Source of the DNA: JAAYKS01 sp964479435
GTDB lineage: Bacteria > Bacillota > Clostridia > Saccharofermentanales > UBA5734
Direction of reading: 5' to 3'
Assembly: GCA_964479435.1 (NCBI GenBank)
Contig: CAYZME010000007.1
Span: 1 to 38,433 of the forward strand
DNA length: 38,433 nucleotides
Under the pieces are notes generated by a model. The model did no database searches. It had not been told where the DNA came from and was given only the letters and a program-made list of their open reading frames with translations. Shown piece after piece: positions 7,203 to 16,073 of this stretch. A program made the translations under genes and the position numbers. The first letter of the stretch is position 1; every line of letters starts with the position of its first letter.

Positions 7203-9845
7203 TCAGAGCGCGGCGAGGCGTTTTTCCAGATCCGTCACCATCGCGCCATACCGCGCCAGTTTCGCTTTTTCCGCGTCCACCACCCGTGCAGGCGCACGGG
7301 TGGTAAACGCGGGGTTGGACAGTTTTTCAGCGACACGATCCCGCTCCTGCTGCGCGTGGACCCATTCCTTGCGCAAGCGCTCTTTCTCTTTTTCCACATC
7401 GATCAGATCGCCCAGGGGGATGTAAACCGTACCGCCATCAAACACCGCCGTCACCGCCGTGTCGGGGATCCCGGCGGCATCTGCCCGCCCTTCCATCCCC
7501 TCGACCGACGCCAGCCGGCGGACGTAGGCGGAGCCGGCTGCGAAGCTTTCCAGAATCGCCGGATCCGCGGAGACGACGATGATATTGGTTTTACGTTGCA
7601 CCGGCACTTGCATGCCGACCCGCACATTGCGGATGCTGCGGATCCCGTCCATCAGGATCTGCATCCGGCGCTCTTCCAGCGGATAGGCGTGGGCAGGATC
7701 GGCTGTGGGCCAAGCGCTGATCATGATCGAGGCGTCCGCGCCCGGCAGGCCGCAATGGATCGTCTCGGTCAAAAACGGCATGTAGGGATGCAACAGGCGC
7801 ATGGCGGCCTCCAACACCGTGACCAGCACGTGCTGTGCCCGCACCCGCGTCGGGTGGGCGGGGTCGGCCAAACGCGGTTTGACAATTTCAATATACCAGT
7901 CACAGTACTCTTCCCAGATGAAACCGTAGATTTTGCCCAGCGCGATGCCCATCTCGTATTTGTCCAGGTTGGCGGTCACTTCGGCCGTGACCGTGTTCAG
8001 GCGCGACAAAATCCATTTGTCTTCATCTTGCAGCGGCGCGTTGCCCGCGTCGGGCAGCCGGGTCAGATCGTCGAGATTCATCAGCACAAAACGGTACGCG
8101 TTCCAGATCTTGTTGACAAAATTGCGCCCCGCCTCGATTTTTTCCGCGGGCAGCCGGGTGTCGCCGCCCGGCGCGTTGCCGGTGGTGAGCGCGTAGCGCA
8201 ACGCGTCCGCGCCGTATTGATCGATGACCTCCAGCGGGTCGATCCCGTTGCCGAGCGATTTGGACATTTTGCGCCCCTGGCCGTCGCGCACCAAACCGTG
8301 GATGAGCACGGTGTGGAAGGGGGTTTGCCCTGTCTGGCGGATGCCGGAAAAAACCATCCGCGCCACCCAGAAAAAGATGATGTCGTAGGCGGTCACCAGT
8401 ACACTGGTCGGGTAAAACTTCTGCAGATCCGCGGTTTGTTCCGGCCAGCCAAGGGTGGAAAACGGCCAGAGGGCGGAGCTGAACCACGTATCCAGTGTAT
8501 CTTCATCCTGCCGCACGGCCCCGCCGCATGCCGGGCAGGCCGGCGGCGCCTCGCGCGCTACAAGGGTCTCGCCGCACGCGTCACAGTAATAAGCCGGGAT
8601 GCGATGCCCCCACCACAGCTGGCGCGACACACACCAGTCGCGGATGTTTTCCATCCAATTCAGGTAGGTTTTCTCAAAGCGCTCGGGGACGAAGCGGGTG
8701 CTGCCGTCGCGCACCGCCGCGATCGCCGGCCCGGCCAGCGGTTGCATGCGCACAAACCATTGGAGCGACACCCTGGGTTCGACGGTGGTATGGCAGCGGT
8801 GACAGGTACCGACATTGTGGCGGTGCGGCTCGGTTTTGACCAGATATCCGCCGGCCTCCAGGTCGGCGACGATTTTTTTGCGCGCCGCGTACCGCTCCAT
8901 CCCCGCATACGCCCCGCCCGCCGCCGCGATGTGCGCGTCGTCGGTCATGATGTCCACGACTTCCAGGCCGTGCCGCAGGCCGACCTCATAGTCATTGGGG
9001 TCGTGCGCCGGCGTGATCTTGACCACACCGGTGCCGAACGCGCGGTCGACATACGCGTCGGCAAGCACTGGAATGCGCCGGCCCACCAAGGGCAGAATCA
9101 CCGATTGACCGACCAACGCGGCATACCGTTCGTCGTCCGGGTGCACCGCGACCGCGGTATCGCCCAGCATGGTTTCGGGCCGCGTGGTCGCGACCACCAC
9201 CTCGCCGCTCCCATCGGCCAAGGGGTAGCGGATGTGCCAGAAAGACCCTTCTTGCTCGACAAACTCCACCTCGGTATCCGAGATCGAAGTCAGACAGTGC
9301 GGGCACCAGTTGATGATGCGCTTGCCGCGGTACACCAATCCTTCTTCATACAGGCGCACAAACACTTCGCGCACCGCGCGGGACAGTCCTTCGTCCATCG
9401 TGAAGCGCTCGCGCTCCCAGTCACAGGAACTGCCCAGGCGTTTGAGCTGCTCGATGATCTGTCCGCCATATTGCCGTCGCCACTGCCAGGCGCGCTCCAG
9501 AAAACCTTCGCGGCCGATCTCCTCTTTGGTCACGCCCTCCCGGGCCATGGCCGCGACAATGCGCGCTTCTGTGGCGATCGAGGCGTGGTCGGTGCCCGGC
9601 AGCCACAACGTCTCAAAGCCTTGCATCCGTTTGTGGCGGACGAGAATGTCCTGCAGGGTGTTGTTGAGCGCGTGGCCGATGTGCAGCTGTCCCGTGATAT
9701 TGGGCGGCGGGATCACCACAGTAAACGGCGGCTTGCTTGAGGTCGCGTCGGCGTGAAACAACCGGGCGTCAACCCAGCTCTTGTACAGCTTCTCCTCCTG
9801 GGCCGCCGGCTCAAAGGTCCTGGGGATATGGTCGATGTTGGCCAT
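7203..9845 (-). CDS. valS: Valyl-tRNA synthetase
   Basis: An 880-residue class I aminoacyl-tRNA synthetase that charges tRNA-Val. The HIGH motif is LHIGH at residues 54-58 within PPPNITGQLHIGH. The KMSKS loop is at 526-530. Between them lie the editing domain, a CPACGG zinc-like pair and FSTLGWP. The C-terminal 60 residues form a coiled coil (VEKEKERLRKEWVHAQQERD), which is characteristic of ValS as opposed to IleS or LeuS. The length is normal for the family. The ATG at 9845 has GGAGG ten bases upstream; an apparent in-frame extension upstream is only the T-box leader. Expression is controlled by the T-box leader with a GUC specifier. Confidence 0.97.
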   Translation of the reverse strand: MANIDHIPRTFEPAAQEEKLYKSWVDARLFHADATSSKPPFTVVIPPPNITGQLHIGHALNNTLQDILVRHKRMQGFETLWLPGTDHASIATEARIVAAMAREGVTKEEIGREGFLERAWQWRRQYGGQIIEQLKRLGSSCDWERERFTMDEGLSRAVREVFVRLYEEGLVYRGKRIINWCPHCLTSISDTEVEFVEQEGSFWHIRYPLADGSGEVVVATTRPETMLGDTAVAVHPDDERYAALVGQSVILPLVGRRIPVLADAYVDRAFGTGVVKITPAHDPNDYEVGLRHGLEVVDIMTDDAHIAAAGGAYAGMERYAARKKIVADLEAGGYLVKTEPHRHNVGTCHRCHTTVEPRVSLQWFVRMQPLAGPAIAAVRDGSTRFVPERFEKTYLNWMENIRDWCVSRQLWWGHRIPAYYCDACGETLVAREAPPACPACGGAVRQDEDTLDTWFSSALWPFSTLGWPEQTADLQKFYPTSVLVTAYDIIFFWVARMVFSGIRQTGQTPFHTVLIHGLVRDGQGRKMSKSLGNGIDPLEVIDQYGADALRYALTTGNAPGGDTRLPAEKIEAGRNFVNKIWNAYRFVLMNLDDLTRLPDAGNAPLQDEDKWILSRLNTVTAEVTANLDKYEMGIALGKIYGFIWEEYCDWYIEIVKPRLADPAHPTRVRAQHVLVTVLEAAMRLLHPYMPFLTETIHCGLPGADASIMISAWPTADPAHAYPLEERRMQILMDGIRSIRNVRVGMQVPVQRKTNIIVVSADPAILESFAAGSAYVRRLASVEGMEGRADAAGIPDTAVTAVFDGGTVYIPLGDLIDVEKEKERLRKEWVHAQQERDRVAEKLSNPAFTTRAPARVVDAEKAKLARYGAMVTDLEKRLAAL

Positions 9846-9863
9846 GTGCTTGTGTCCTCCACT

Positions 9864-9902
9864 AAAAAAAATAAAAAACCCCGTCCAGCTTGTAACTGGA
9901 CG
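9864..9902 (-). terminator. T-box attenuator terminator of valS
   Basis: On the minus strand CGTCCAG (9902-9896) pairs with CTGGACG (9888-9882) across a seven-base loop and is followed by a long T-rich tract. It lies directly downstream of the T-box sequence and is the alternative structure to the antiterminator. Confidence 0.9.
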
Positions 9903-10110
9903 GAGCTCAACACTCCGCGGTACCACCAGTTTTCCCGGATTCACCCGGCGGCACGCCGGGATCCGGACACTCCACAGCCGATGCGACGGCCAACCGACCG
10001 GGCTCCCGGGCGACCTTCCCAACCGGACCTCCGGACACGCCTTGCAGCCTGCGGGCGCGTCTCTCTGACGGAATCGCGACTGGTACTCCTCCCGCTCAAC
10101 GCGCGGTAAT
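9864..10110 (-). promoter_or_regulatory. T-box riboswitch leader, valine-specific
   Basis: The leader contains the conserved T-box antiterminator sequence TGGTGGTACCGCGG (about 9916-9929), which pairs with the free acceptor end of uncharged tRNA. Stem I features are visible: AGTA on the 5' strand, AGAGAG (AG bulge), a GCTGCAAGGC distal segment, and GGGAAGGTCGCCC. In the last of these GAA is followed by one base and then GTC at 10014-10012. GUC is a valine codon and fits the specifier position, matching the downstream valS. Uncharged tRNA-Val should favour read-through. Confidence 0.92.
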
Positions 10111-10116
10111 ATCCAC

Positions 10117-10145
10117 ATCATAAACGGGCATCCGGGTTTTTTCAA
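10117..10145 (-). promoter_or_regulatory. Promoter of the valS T-box transcript
   Basis: On the minus strand TTGAAA (10145-10140) and TATGAT (10122-10117) are separated by exactly 17 bases. Transcription would begin near 10110, just ahead of T-box stem I. Confidence 0.8.
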
Positions 10146-10233
10146 CCCCGGGGCTCGTGGTACACTCAAGAGGCGCAAAAGACTGTCCCGCCCTGGCGGA
10201 GCAGCGCAATACCCGAAAGCGAGGATCCCATCC

Positions 10234-11424
10234 ATGCTCAATTTTACATTTAAAAGCCCGACAGAATTCGTGTTTGGCCGCGGCACCGAGGACCAGGTCG
10301 GCGAATTGGTCAAAAAATACGGCGGCAGCAAAGTCCTGATCCATTACGGCGGCGGCTCCGTCATGCGGTCGGGGCTGTATGACCGCACGGTGGCCAGCCT
10401 CGAGCGCGCCGGCATCGCGCATCTCGCGCTGGGCGGCGCGCAACCCAACCCGGTCGACGCGCTGGTCTACACCGGCATCGAATTGTGTCGCCAAGAAGGC
10501 GTCGATTTCATCCTCGGCATCGGCGGCGGCAGCGCCATCGACTCGGCCAAGGCCATCGCGGTCGGCGTACCCTACGCCGGGGATTTCTGGGATTTTTTCG
10601 CCAATCAGGCCAAGCCGGCGGCGGTGATTCCGCACGGTTGTATCATCACCCTGCCCGCCACCGGCACCGAAGGTTCGGACAGCACGGTGATCACGCGCGA
10701 GGCGGATTCGCTCAAGCGCGGGATGAGTTGCGAATTCAACCGCCCGCTCTTTTCAATCATGAATCCCGAGCTCACGTTCACTTTGCCGCCGTACCAGACG
10801 GCTAGCGGCATCGTCGACATGATCTCCCATATCCTGGAGCGGTATTTCACCAACACACCGCGCGTCGAGACGACCGACCGCATTTCTGAAGCGCTGCTGA
10901 TGACCATCATCCGCAACGCGCCGCTGGTGCTGGCAAACCCCCGGGACTATGACGCGCGCGCGGAGATCATGTGGGCCGGGATGCTGGCGCACAACAACAT
11001 CTGCGGGACCGGCCGTGAGCAAGACTTCTCCGTCCACCAGCTCGAACATGAGCTGAGCGCGCTGTACGGCGTCGCCCATGGCGCGGGGCTGGCAGCGCTG
11101 ACCCCGGCCTGGATCGGTTACCAGATCCCCCACAACCCGATGCGCTTTGCCCAACTGGCGGTGCGCGTACTCGGCTGCCCGATGGACTTTGAGGATCCCG
11201 TCACCACCGCCCGCGACGGCCAACGCAAACTGGCGGCCTTCTTCCGCTCGATCGGCATGCCGGTCAATTTACGCGATCTCGATGATCGCGTACGCAGAGA
11301 AGACATCCCCGCCCTGACTGCCAAAGTCAAGCGCAAACCCGACGGCACGGTCGGCTGGTTCCGTCCGCTGGCCGACGCGGACATCATCGCGATTTACGAA
11401 TCGGCTTTTGACTGGAATGAATAG
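10234..11424 (+). CDS. Iron-containing (group III) alcohol dehydrogenase, butanol dehydrogenase-like
   Basis: A 396-residue enzyme of the YqhD/BdhA type that reduces aldehydes to alcohols. The metal ligands are all present: Asp195 and His199 (DMISH), His268 and His282. The dinucleotide region has GIGGGSAIDSAKA. The GGGS near residues 39-42 resembles the part of YqhD that binds the NADPH phosphate, so NADPH use is likely. The ATG at 10234 follows GAGG by nine bases. It is transcribed away from valS out of a shared 390-base region; its own promoter is not clear, although TACACT at 10161 is a possible weak -10. A strong terminator follows. Confidence 0.92.
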   Translation: MLNFTFKSPTEFVFGRGTEDQVGELVKKYGGSKVLIHYGGGSVMRSGLYDRTVASLERAGIAHLALGGAQPNPVDALVYTGIELCRQEGVDFILGIGGGSAIDSAKAIAVGVPYAGDFWDFFANQAKPAAVIPHGCIITLPATGTEGSDSTVITREADSLKRGMSCEFNRPLFSIMNPELTFTLPPYQTASGIVDMISHILERYFTNTPRVETTDRISEALLMTIIRNAPLVLANPRDYDARAEIMWAGMLAHNNICGTGREQDFSVHQLEHELSALYGVAHGAGLAALTPAWIGYQIPHNPMRFAQLAVRVLGCPMDFEDPVTTARDGQRKLAAFFRSIGMPVNLRDLDDRVRREDIPALTAKVKRKPDGTVGWFRPLADADIIAIYESAFDWNE

Positions 11425-11446
11425 TCAGACCACGGCCCGAACGCAC

Positions 11447-11484
11447 AAGCCGCCGGCGCGGATGCCTCCGCCCGGCGGCTTTTT
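11447..11484 (+). terminator. Intrinsic terminator after the alcohol dehydrogenase
   Basis: AAGCCGCCGG (11447-11456) pairs with CCGGCGGCTT (11472-11481), with an inner GCGGA/TCCGC stem, and is followed by TTTTT on the plus strand. Confidence 0.85.
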
Positions 11485-11499
11485 ATCCGCGTCCCGGGA

Positions 11500-12255
11500 T
11501 CAGGCGAGGCCCAAACCGGACAAATAGCGAAAACTCGATTGCAGACAGTCAAAGGGCGAACCCACGCATGTATCCTGTTCGACCATCAGCCATTCGGTAC
11601 CCGCCTCCCGGCAGGCCGCGAGGATCGCCGCGAAATGCATGTTCCCTTCTCCAACCGGCGTCATGATCCGGCCTTCGTCGTAAGCCATGTCTTTGAGGTG
11701 CACAACTTCGACGCGACCGGACAGGTGGCGGATCCACCAGGCCGGGTCGCCGCCGCCGGCCTGCACCCAGAAGGTGTCGAGGATAAAACCCAGCTGATCG
11801 GCGGCAAACCCGTCGGCCATGCGTTGCAGCAACACCTGCCCGCCCGGACGCGCGAATTCGAAATCGTGGTTGTGGTAATGCAATTTTAGCCCGGCAGCGG
11901 CAATGCGCGCGGCGGCCGGCGCGTAATCACGGATGAAGCGGTCGACACCGGCCGCGCCGTCACGGTACGTCTGCGGCATGCTGCCGATCCCGATGTGGCG
12001 GGCGCCCAGGATCCGATGCTCGGCGATGACCTGATCGGTTTCCTGGCGAATCCGCTGCGGGTCGGTATGTGTGACCGCGATCCGCAGATGGTACCGGTCG
12101 CAAATCGCGCGGATACGCTCCACCGCGATGGGTCCCACCGCGGAAACCTGGACCGAAGTATAACCGATGGCTGCTACGCGCGCCATCGCGTCGTCAAAAC
12201 CCGCCTCATCCTGTGTGTAAGCCCGGACTGTGTACAATTGTGCGCCCAAAATCAT
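11500..12255 (-). CDS. Sugar phosphate isomerase/epimerase-like TIM-barrel protein
   Basis: A 251-residue protein of the AP-endonuclease-2/xylose-isomerase-like fold. Diagnostic segments are LHYHNHDFEF, GFILDTFWVQAGG, VEVVHLKD and the C-terminal WLMVEQD, which supply the metal-binding Glu, Asp and His residues of the family. Members isomerise or epimerise sugars or inositol derivatives in the cytoplasm; the substrate cannot be given. The ATG at 12255 has AGGAGG seven bases upstream. It stands alone, convergent with the alcohol dehydrogenase and divergent from the ABC transporter operon. Confidence 0.85.
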   Translation of the reverse strand: MILGAQLYTVRAYTQDEAGFDDAMARVAAIGYTSVQVSAVGPIAVERIRAICDRYHLRIAVTHTDPQRIRQETDQVIAEHRILGARHIGIGSMPQTYRDGAAGVDRFIRDYAPAAARIAAAGLKLHYHNHDFEFARPGGQVLLQRMADGFAADQLGFILDTFWVQAGGGDPAWWIRHLSGRVEVVHLKDMAYDEGRIMTPVGEGNMHFAAILAACREAGTEWLMVEQDTCVGSPFDCLQSSFRYLSGLGLA

Positions 12256-12375
12256 GGCTCAACCTCCTGCTGTGTAGACAAAAATCGACGTTGTTCACCT
12301 CTGATTGTAAACCACCGGCGCGCCGCCCGCCCAACGTTCGCGCGCGGATCTTCACATCCCGCTTTTTCGTAAACA

Positions 12376-12384
12376 TGATAGAAT
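12376..12384 (+). promoter_or_regulatory. Extended -10 promoter of the ABC transporter operon
   Basis: TGATAGAAT matches an extended -10 and lies 33 bases before the first ABC gene start. No well-spaced -35 is seen. Confidence 0.5.
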
Positions 12385-12417
12385 AGGTCTCATTGTGATC
12401 AAGCGGAAGGGGAACCT

Positions 12418-14244
12418 ATGAACGGAGTCACACACGATACAAGCTATCGGTATGTCGGCAAACCTTTTCGATGGGTCTGGGCGGTCATTGGCCCCCATCG
12501 GTTCAGTTACACCCTCTGCATGATCGCCACCTGCCTTTTGGTAACTTTTAGCGTCATCCCCTCCACCATTGCCGGCCGCCTAATCGACGAAGTGCTCAAC
12601 GGCGGCCTGTTTGAGCGCCTCTGGTTTTATCTACCTTGGATGGTTGTTTTTCCGTTTACCCGCGCGCTGATCGGCGTCATCAACCGCTACTTTTACGAGC
12701 GGGCGGCGCAGGACGGACTCATGCGCCTGCGCGATGGCCTGTATACCAATTTGCAAGCGATGGACCGCGCCTTCTATGACTCAACCCGCACGGGCGACCT
12801 GATGACCATCATGGGCGGCGACCTCGATATGGTGCGCCATTTTGTTTCATTTGTTTTGTGGTCTTCGGCTGAACAGGTGGTCATCTTTATCTTTGGCGCG
12901 GCCTACCTGTTCACCATCAACTGGATCCTCGCGCTGACCGCCGTGCTGTTCGCGCCCTTCATCGGTTTTTTCGCCTTCAAGCTCGGCTCGCGGGTGCGCC
13001 CACTCTGGCAACAGGTCCGGCGGCAATTCTCCGCGCTCAACTCGGTCGTAACACAAAACATCGGCGGCAACCGCATCGTCAAAGCTTTCGCGCGGTCGGA
13101 ATTTGAAGAGCGGAAATTTGAACGTGAAAATGACGGCTACCGGCAGGCCAATGTCAACAGCGGCAAAGTGTGGACACACTACATTCCGATTCTGGACGGT
13201 ATGGCCAATTTCCTCACCATCCCGACGATTCTGGTCGGCGGCTATCTGGTGATTCGCGGCACGATGTCGATGGGCCAGCTGGTGACTTTCAACGGTTTGT
13301 TATATCTGATGAGCAACCCGATGCGCCAATCGGGCTGGCTGATCAACGATATCCAACGGTTTGTCGCCTCGGCGGAGCGCATCCTCGATCTTTCAATCAC
13401 GCGCTCCCGCATCGTCTCGCCGGAGAACGGCCATCGCGGTCCGATCCACGGGGAAGTGGTGTTTGAGAACGTCCGCTTCTCCTATCCTGATTTTTCGCTC
13501 AAAGGCAGCAACCGCGGGCGCGCTGTGCGCCAGACCCCCGCGCTCAACGGGGTGGATTTTGCGGTCAGACCCGGCCAAACGGTGGGGATCATCGGCTTGA
13601 CCGGGTCGGGCAAATCGACGTTGATCCATTTACTCACCCGTTTCTATGATCCGACCGCCGGGCGCATCCTGATCGACGGCCAGGACCTGCGGCAATACGA
13701 CCTGGACGCGTTGCGCCGCTCCATCGGGTTGGTCTCTCAGGACGTATTTTTATTCTCTGATACGGCCGAGGGCAACATCGCGTACGGCCGGCCGGAGATG
13801 CCGTTTTCGGAGGTCGTTCACGCCGCGCGGGTGGCGGCTGCCGATGACTTCATCCGCCGGATGCCGGAAGGATATGACACGATCGTCGGTGAGCGCGGCG
13901 TCGGCCTGTCCGGCGGGCAGCGCCAGCGCATTTCCCTGGCGCGCGCGTTGGCCTTTGACCCCGCCATTTTATTGCTGGACGATACCACCTCCGCCGTCGA
14001 CATGGAAACCGAGGCCGAGATTCAAAAAGCACTCCATACCTCCTACGGCGACCGCACGGTTTTTATCGTCGCGCACCGCATTTCTTCCGTCCGGCACGCC
14101 GACCTCATCCTGGTCTTGCGGGACGGTGAAATTGCCGAACGCGGGCGCCACGACGACCTGCTGCGGCAAGGCGGGATCTATGCCGACGTCTACAACACCC
14201 AATTGGGCGACGCGATCGCGGAAAGGGGGAACACACATGGCTAG
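12418..14244 (+). CDS. ABC exporter half-transporter, subunit with degenerate Walker B
   Basis: A 608-residue half-transporter: six membrane helices in the first 330 residues, then a nucleotide-binding domain. Walker A is GLTGSGKST (393-401), the signature is LSGGQRQ (497-503), and the H-loop histidine is His553. The Walker B reads ILLLDDTTSAVD, so the catalytic glutamate position is Asp522. This is the hallmark of the degenerate-site subunit of heterodimeric exporters such as TM287/288 and BmrCD. A Gly/Arg-rich insertion (LKGSNRGRAVRQTP) sits in the first strand region before Walker A. The start has AAGGGG nearby. The gene overlaps the next by eight bases, supporting coupled synthesis. The substrate is unknown; drugs or lipids are typical. 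Confidence 0.92.
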   Translation: MNGVTHDTSYRYVGKPFRWVWAVIGPHRFSYTLCMIATCLLVTFSVIPSTIAGRLIDEVLNGGLFERLWFYLPWMVVFPFTRALIGVINRYFYERAAQDGLMRLRDGLYTNLQAMDRAFYDSTRTGDLMTIMGGDLDMVRHFVSFVLWSSAEQVVIFIFGAAYLFTINWILALTAVLFAPFIGFFAFKLGSRVRPLWQQVRRQFSALNSVVTQNIGGNRIVKAFARSEFEERKFERENDGYRQANVNSGKVWTHYIPILDGMANFLTIPTILVGGYLVIRGTMSMGQLVTFNGLLYLMSNPMRQSGWLINDIQRFVASAERILDLSITRSRIVSPENGHRGPIHGEVVFENVRFSYPDFSLKGSNRGRAVRQTPALNGVDFAVRPGQTVGIIGLTGSGKSTLIHLLTRFYDPTAGRILIDGQDLRQYDLDALRRSIGLVSQDVFLFSDTAEGNIAYGRPEMPFSEVVHAARVAAADDFIRRMPEGYDTIVGERGVGLSGGQRQRISLARALAFDPAILLLDDTTSAVDMETEAEIQKALHTSYGDRTVFIVAHRISSVRHADLILVLRDGEIAERGRHDDLLRQGGIYADVYNTQLGDAIAERGNTHG

Positions 14245-16060
14245 GAACCGATACGATGTCGACGAAGAGTTGGATGTCCCATTTGACGCCCGCCAGTTTC
14301 GCCGCATCCTGCGCTATGTCCGCCCTTATACACGCCGCATCACCGCCGCGCTGGCCATCTCGCTGCTGGGCAGCGCGCTGAGCCTGTTGTCGCCGATCCT
14401 GCTGATGCTGGTGATGGATCGCGTCATCCCCGATCAGAATATCCCCGGATTGTTTCTGATCGCCGGCGGCCTGGCCGCGATCATGGTTTTTTCCGCGGTG
14501 CTCACACGTTTGCGCATGAGCACGATGGTAACGGTTGGGCAAAGCATCATCCACGACATCCGGCTCGATATGTTCCGGCACCTGCAGCAGTTGCCTTTCT
14601 CCTATTTTGACAACCGTCCCCACGGAAAGATCCTGGTACGCCTGGTCAATTACGTCAATAGCATCAGCGATTTGTTGAGCAACGGCATTGTCAACGTCAT
14701 CGTCGACCTCATCAGCCTGGCCATCATTGTCGTGTACTTGTTCTTGGTCAATCCCCGCCTGGCTCTGTATTCGCTGGTAGGCGTGCCTTTTCTTCTGATC
14801 GGTGTTTTATCTCTCAAAGGCGCGCAGCGCCGCGCGCAACAGGCACAATCCCGGAAAATGTCCAACCTGACCGCGTATACGCACGAGAGCATCATCGGCA
14901 TGAAAGAAACCCAAGCCTTTGTGCGCGAGGAATTCAACCGTGGAATTTTCTCCCGCCTCCAGTGGGACTTCCGCAAACAATGGATGAAGACCGCGATGCT
15001 CAACATCGTACTCTGGCCTTATATCGACCTGGTTTCGACCTGTACGGTCGCTTTCTTATACGGGCTGGCCGCCTATTCGATCGCCGGTCGGCTGGCGTAT
15101 GCTGTGACCGTCGGCGAGATCGTGGCTTTTGTGGGCTATGTATGGCGTTTTTGGATGCCGATCACCAATCTGTCCAATTTCTACAACCAATTGCTGAACG
15201 CCGCGGCCTACATCGAGCGCATCTTTGAGTTTCTCGACGAGCCGTTGCTGATCGAAGACAAAACGGACGCCTATGATTTGCCCGCCATCGCCGGCGAAAT
15301 CGCCTTTGCCGATGTTCATTTTGAATATGAGCCCGGTATCCCCGTGCTGGCAGGGGTCACGTTCACCGCCCGCCCGGGCGATACGATCGCCCTGGTGGGG
15401 CCGACCGGCGCGGGCAAATCGACGATCGTCAATCTGATCGGCCGCTTTTATGATGTCACCCCGGGTTGCCTGTTCATCGACGGGCACGACATCCTCGACG
15501 TGCGCCAGGATTCACTGCGGCGCCAAATGGGCATCATGATGCAAGAGCCTTTTCTTTTCCCCGCCACGATCATGGAGAACATCCGCTATGGCCGTCTGGA
15601 CGCGACCGATGAAGAGTGTATCGCCGCGGCCCGCGCGGTTCATGCCGATGAATTCATCCGCCGGTTCCCCGACGGGTATCAGATGGAAATCAACGAACAG
15701 GGTTCCGGCGTCTCGGCCGGAGAAAAGCAGATGATCTCCTTTGCCCGCGTTTTGTTGGCCGATCCGCGCATCCTGATCCTGGACGAAGCCACCGCCAGCA
15801 TCGATACACAGACGGAAAAGCTGCTACAAAAGGGGTTGGAGCGTTTGTTGGCCGGCCGTACCTCCTTTATCATCGCGCATCGCCTGTCCACCATTCGCAA
15901 CGCCTCCCAAATCCTTTATATCGACCAGGGGACCATTCAGGAACGGGGCACACACGATGAGCTGCTGACCCGTGGCGGCGCGTATGCCCATTTGTTCCAC
16001 AGCCAGTACCAAGCATTTGCCGACGATATCGTGGCGCGGCCCGCCTCGTCCGCGGATTAA
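14237..16060 (+). CDS. ABC exporter half-transporter, partner subunit with altered signature
   Basis: A 607-residue half-transporter with six membrane helices and a C-terminal ATPase domain. Walker A is GPTGAGKST (388-396), Walker B is ILILDEATASID with the catalytic Glu517, and the H-loop histidine is His548. The signature is VSAGEKQ (492-498) and not LSGGQ. In a dimer with the preceding protein, this altered signature faces the other subunit's Asp522 site, so all the deviations fall in one ATP site and the other is intact. The ATG at 14237 has GGGGG seven bases upstream and overlaps the previous gene. The MFS gene follows after 13 bp. Confidence 0.92.
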   Translation: MARNRYDVDEELDVPFDARQFRRILRYVRPYTRRITAALAISLLGSALSLLSPILLMLVMDRVIPDQNIPGLFLIAGGLAAIMVFSAVLTRLRMSTMVTVGQSIIHDIRLDMFRHLQQLPFSYFDNRPHGKILVRLVNYVNSISDLLSNGIVNVIVDLISLAIIVVYLFLVNPRLALYSLVGVPFLLIGVLSLKGAQRRAQQAQSRKMSNLTAYTHESIIGMKETQAFVREEFNRGIFSRLQWDFRKQWMKTAMLNIVLWPYIDLVSTCTVAFLYGLAAYSIAGRLAYAVTVGEIVAFVGYVWRFWMPITNLSNFYNQLLNAAAYIERIFEFLDEPLLIEDKTDAYDLPAIAGEIAFADVHFEYEPGIPVLAGVTFTARPGDTIALVGPTGAGKSTIVNLIGRFYDVTPGCLFIDGHDILDVRQDSLRRQMGIMMQEPFLFPATIMENIRYGRLDATDEECIAAARAVHADEFIRRFPDGYQMEINEQGSGVSAGEKQMISFARVLLADPRILILDEATASIDTQTEKLLQKGLERLLAGRTSFIIAHRLSTIRNASQILYIDQGTIQERGTHDELLTRGGAYAHLFHSQYQAFADDIVARPASSAD

Positions 16061-16073
16061 AACAGAGGTGTCT

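Noticed and set aside
7176..9740. Very long open frame on the plus strand opposite valS (854 codons)
   Set aside because: It is the antisense shadow of a high-GC gene: composition is Arg/His/Pro/Gln-rich, it has no domain, and valS on the other strand has full motifs.
9846..10331. N-terminal extension of ValS by about 160 residues
   Set aside because: The extra frame is the translated T-box leader and promoter; the ATG at 9845 has its own ribosome site and gives the normal length.
13966..14001. Asp522 in Walker B as a sequencing error
   Set aside because: The partner subunit has the matching altered signature for the same ATP site, the known pattern of heterodimeric exporters.
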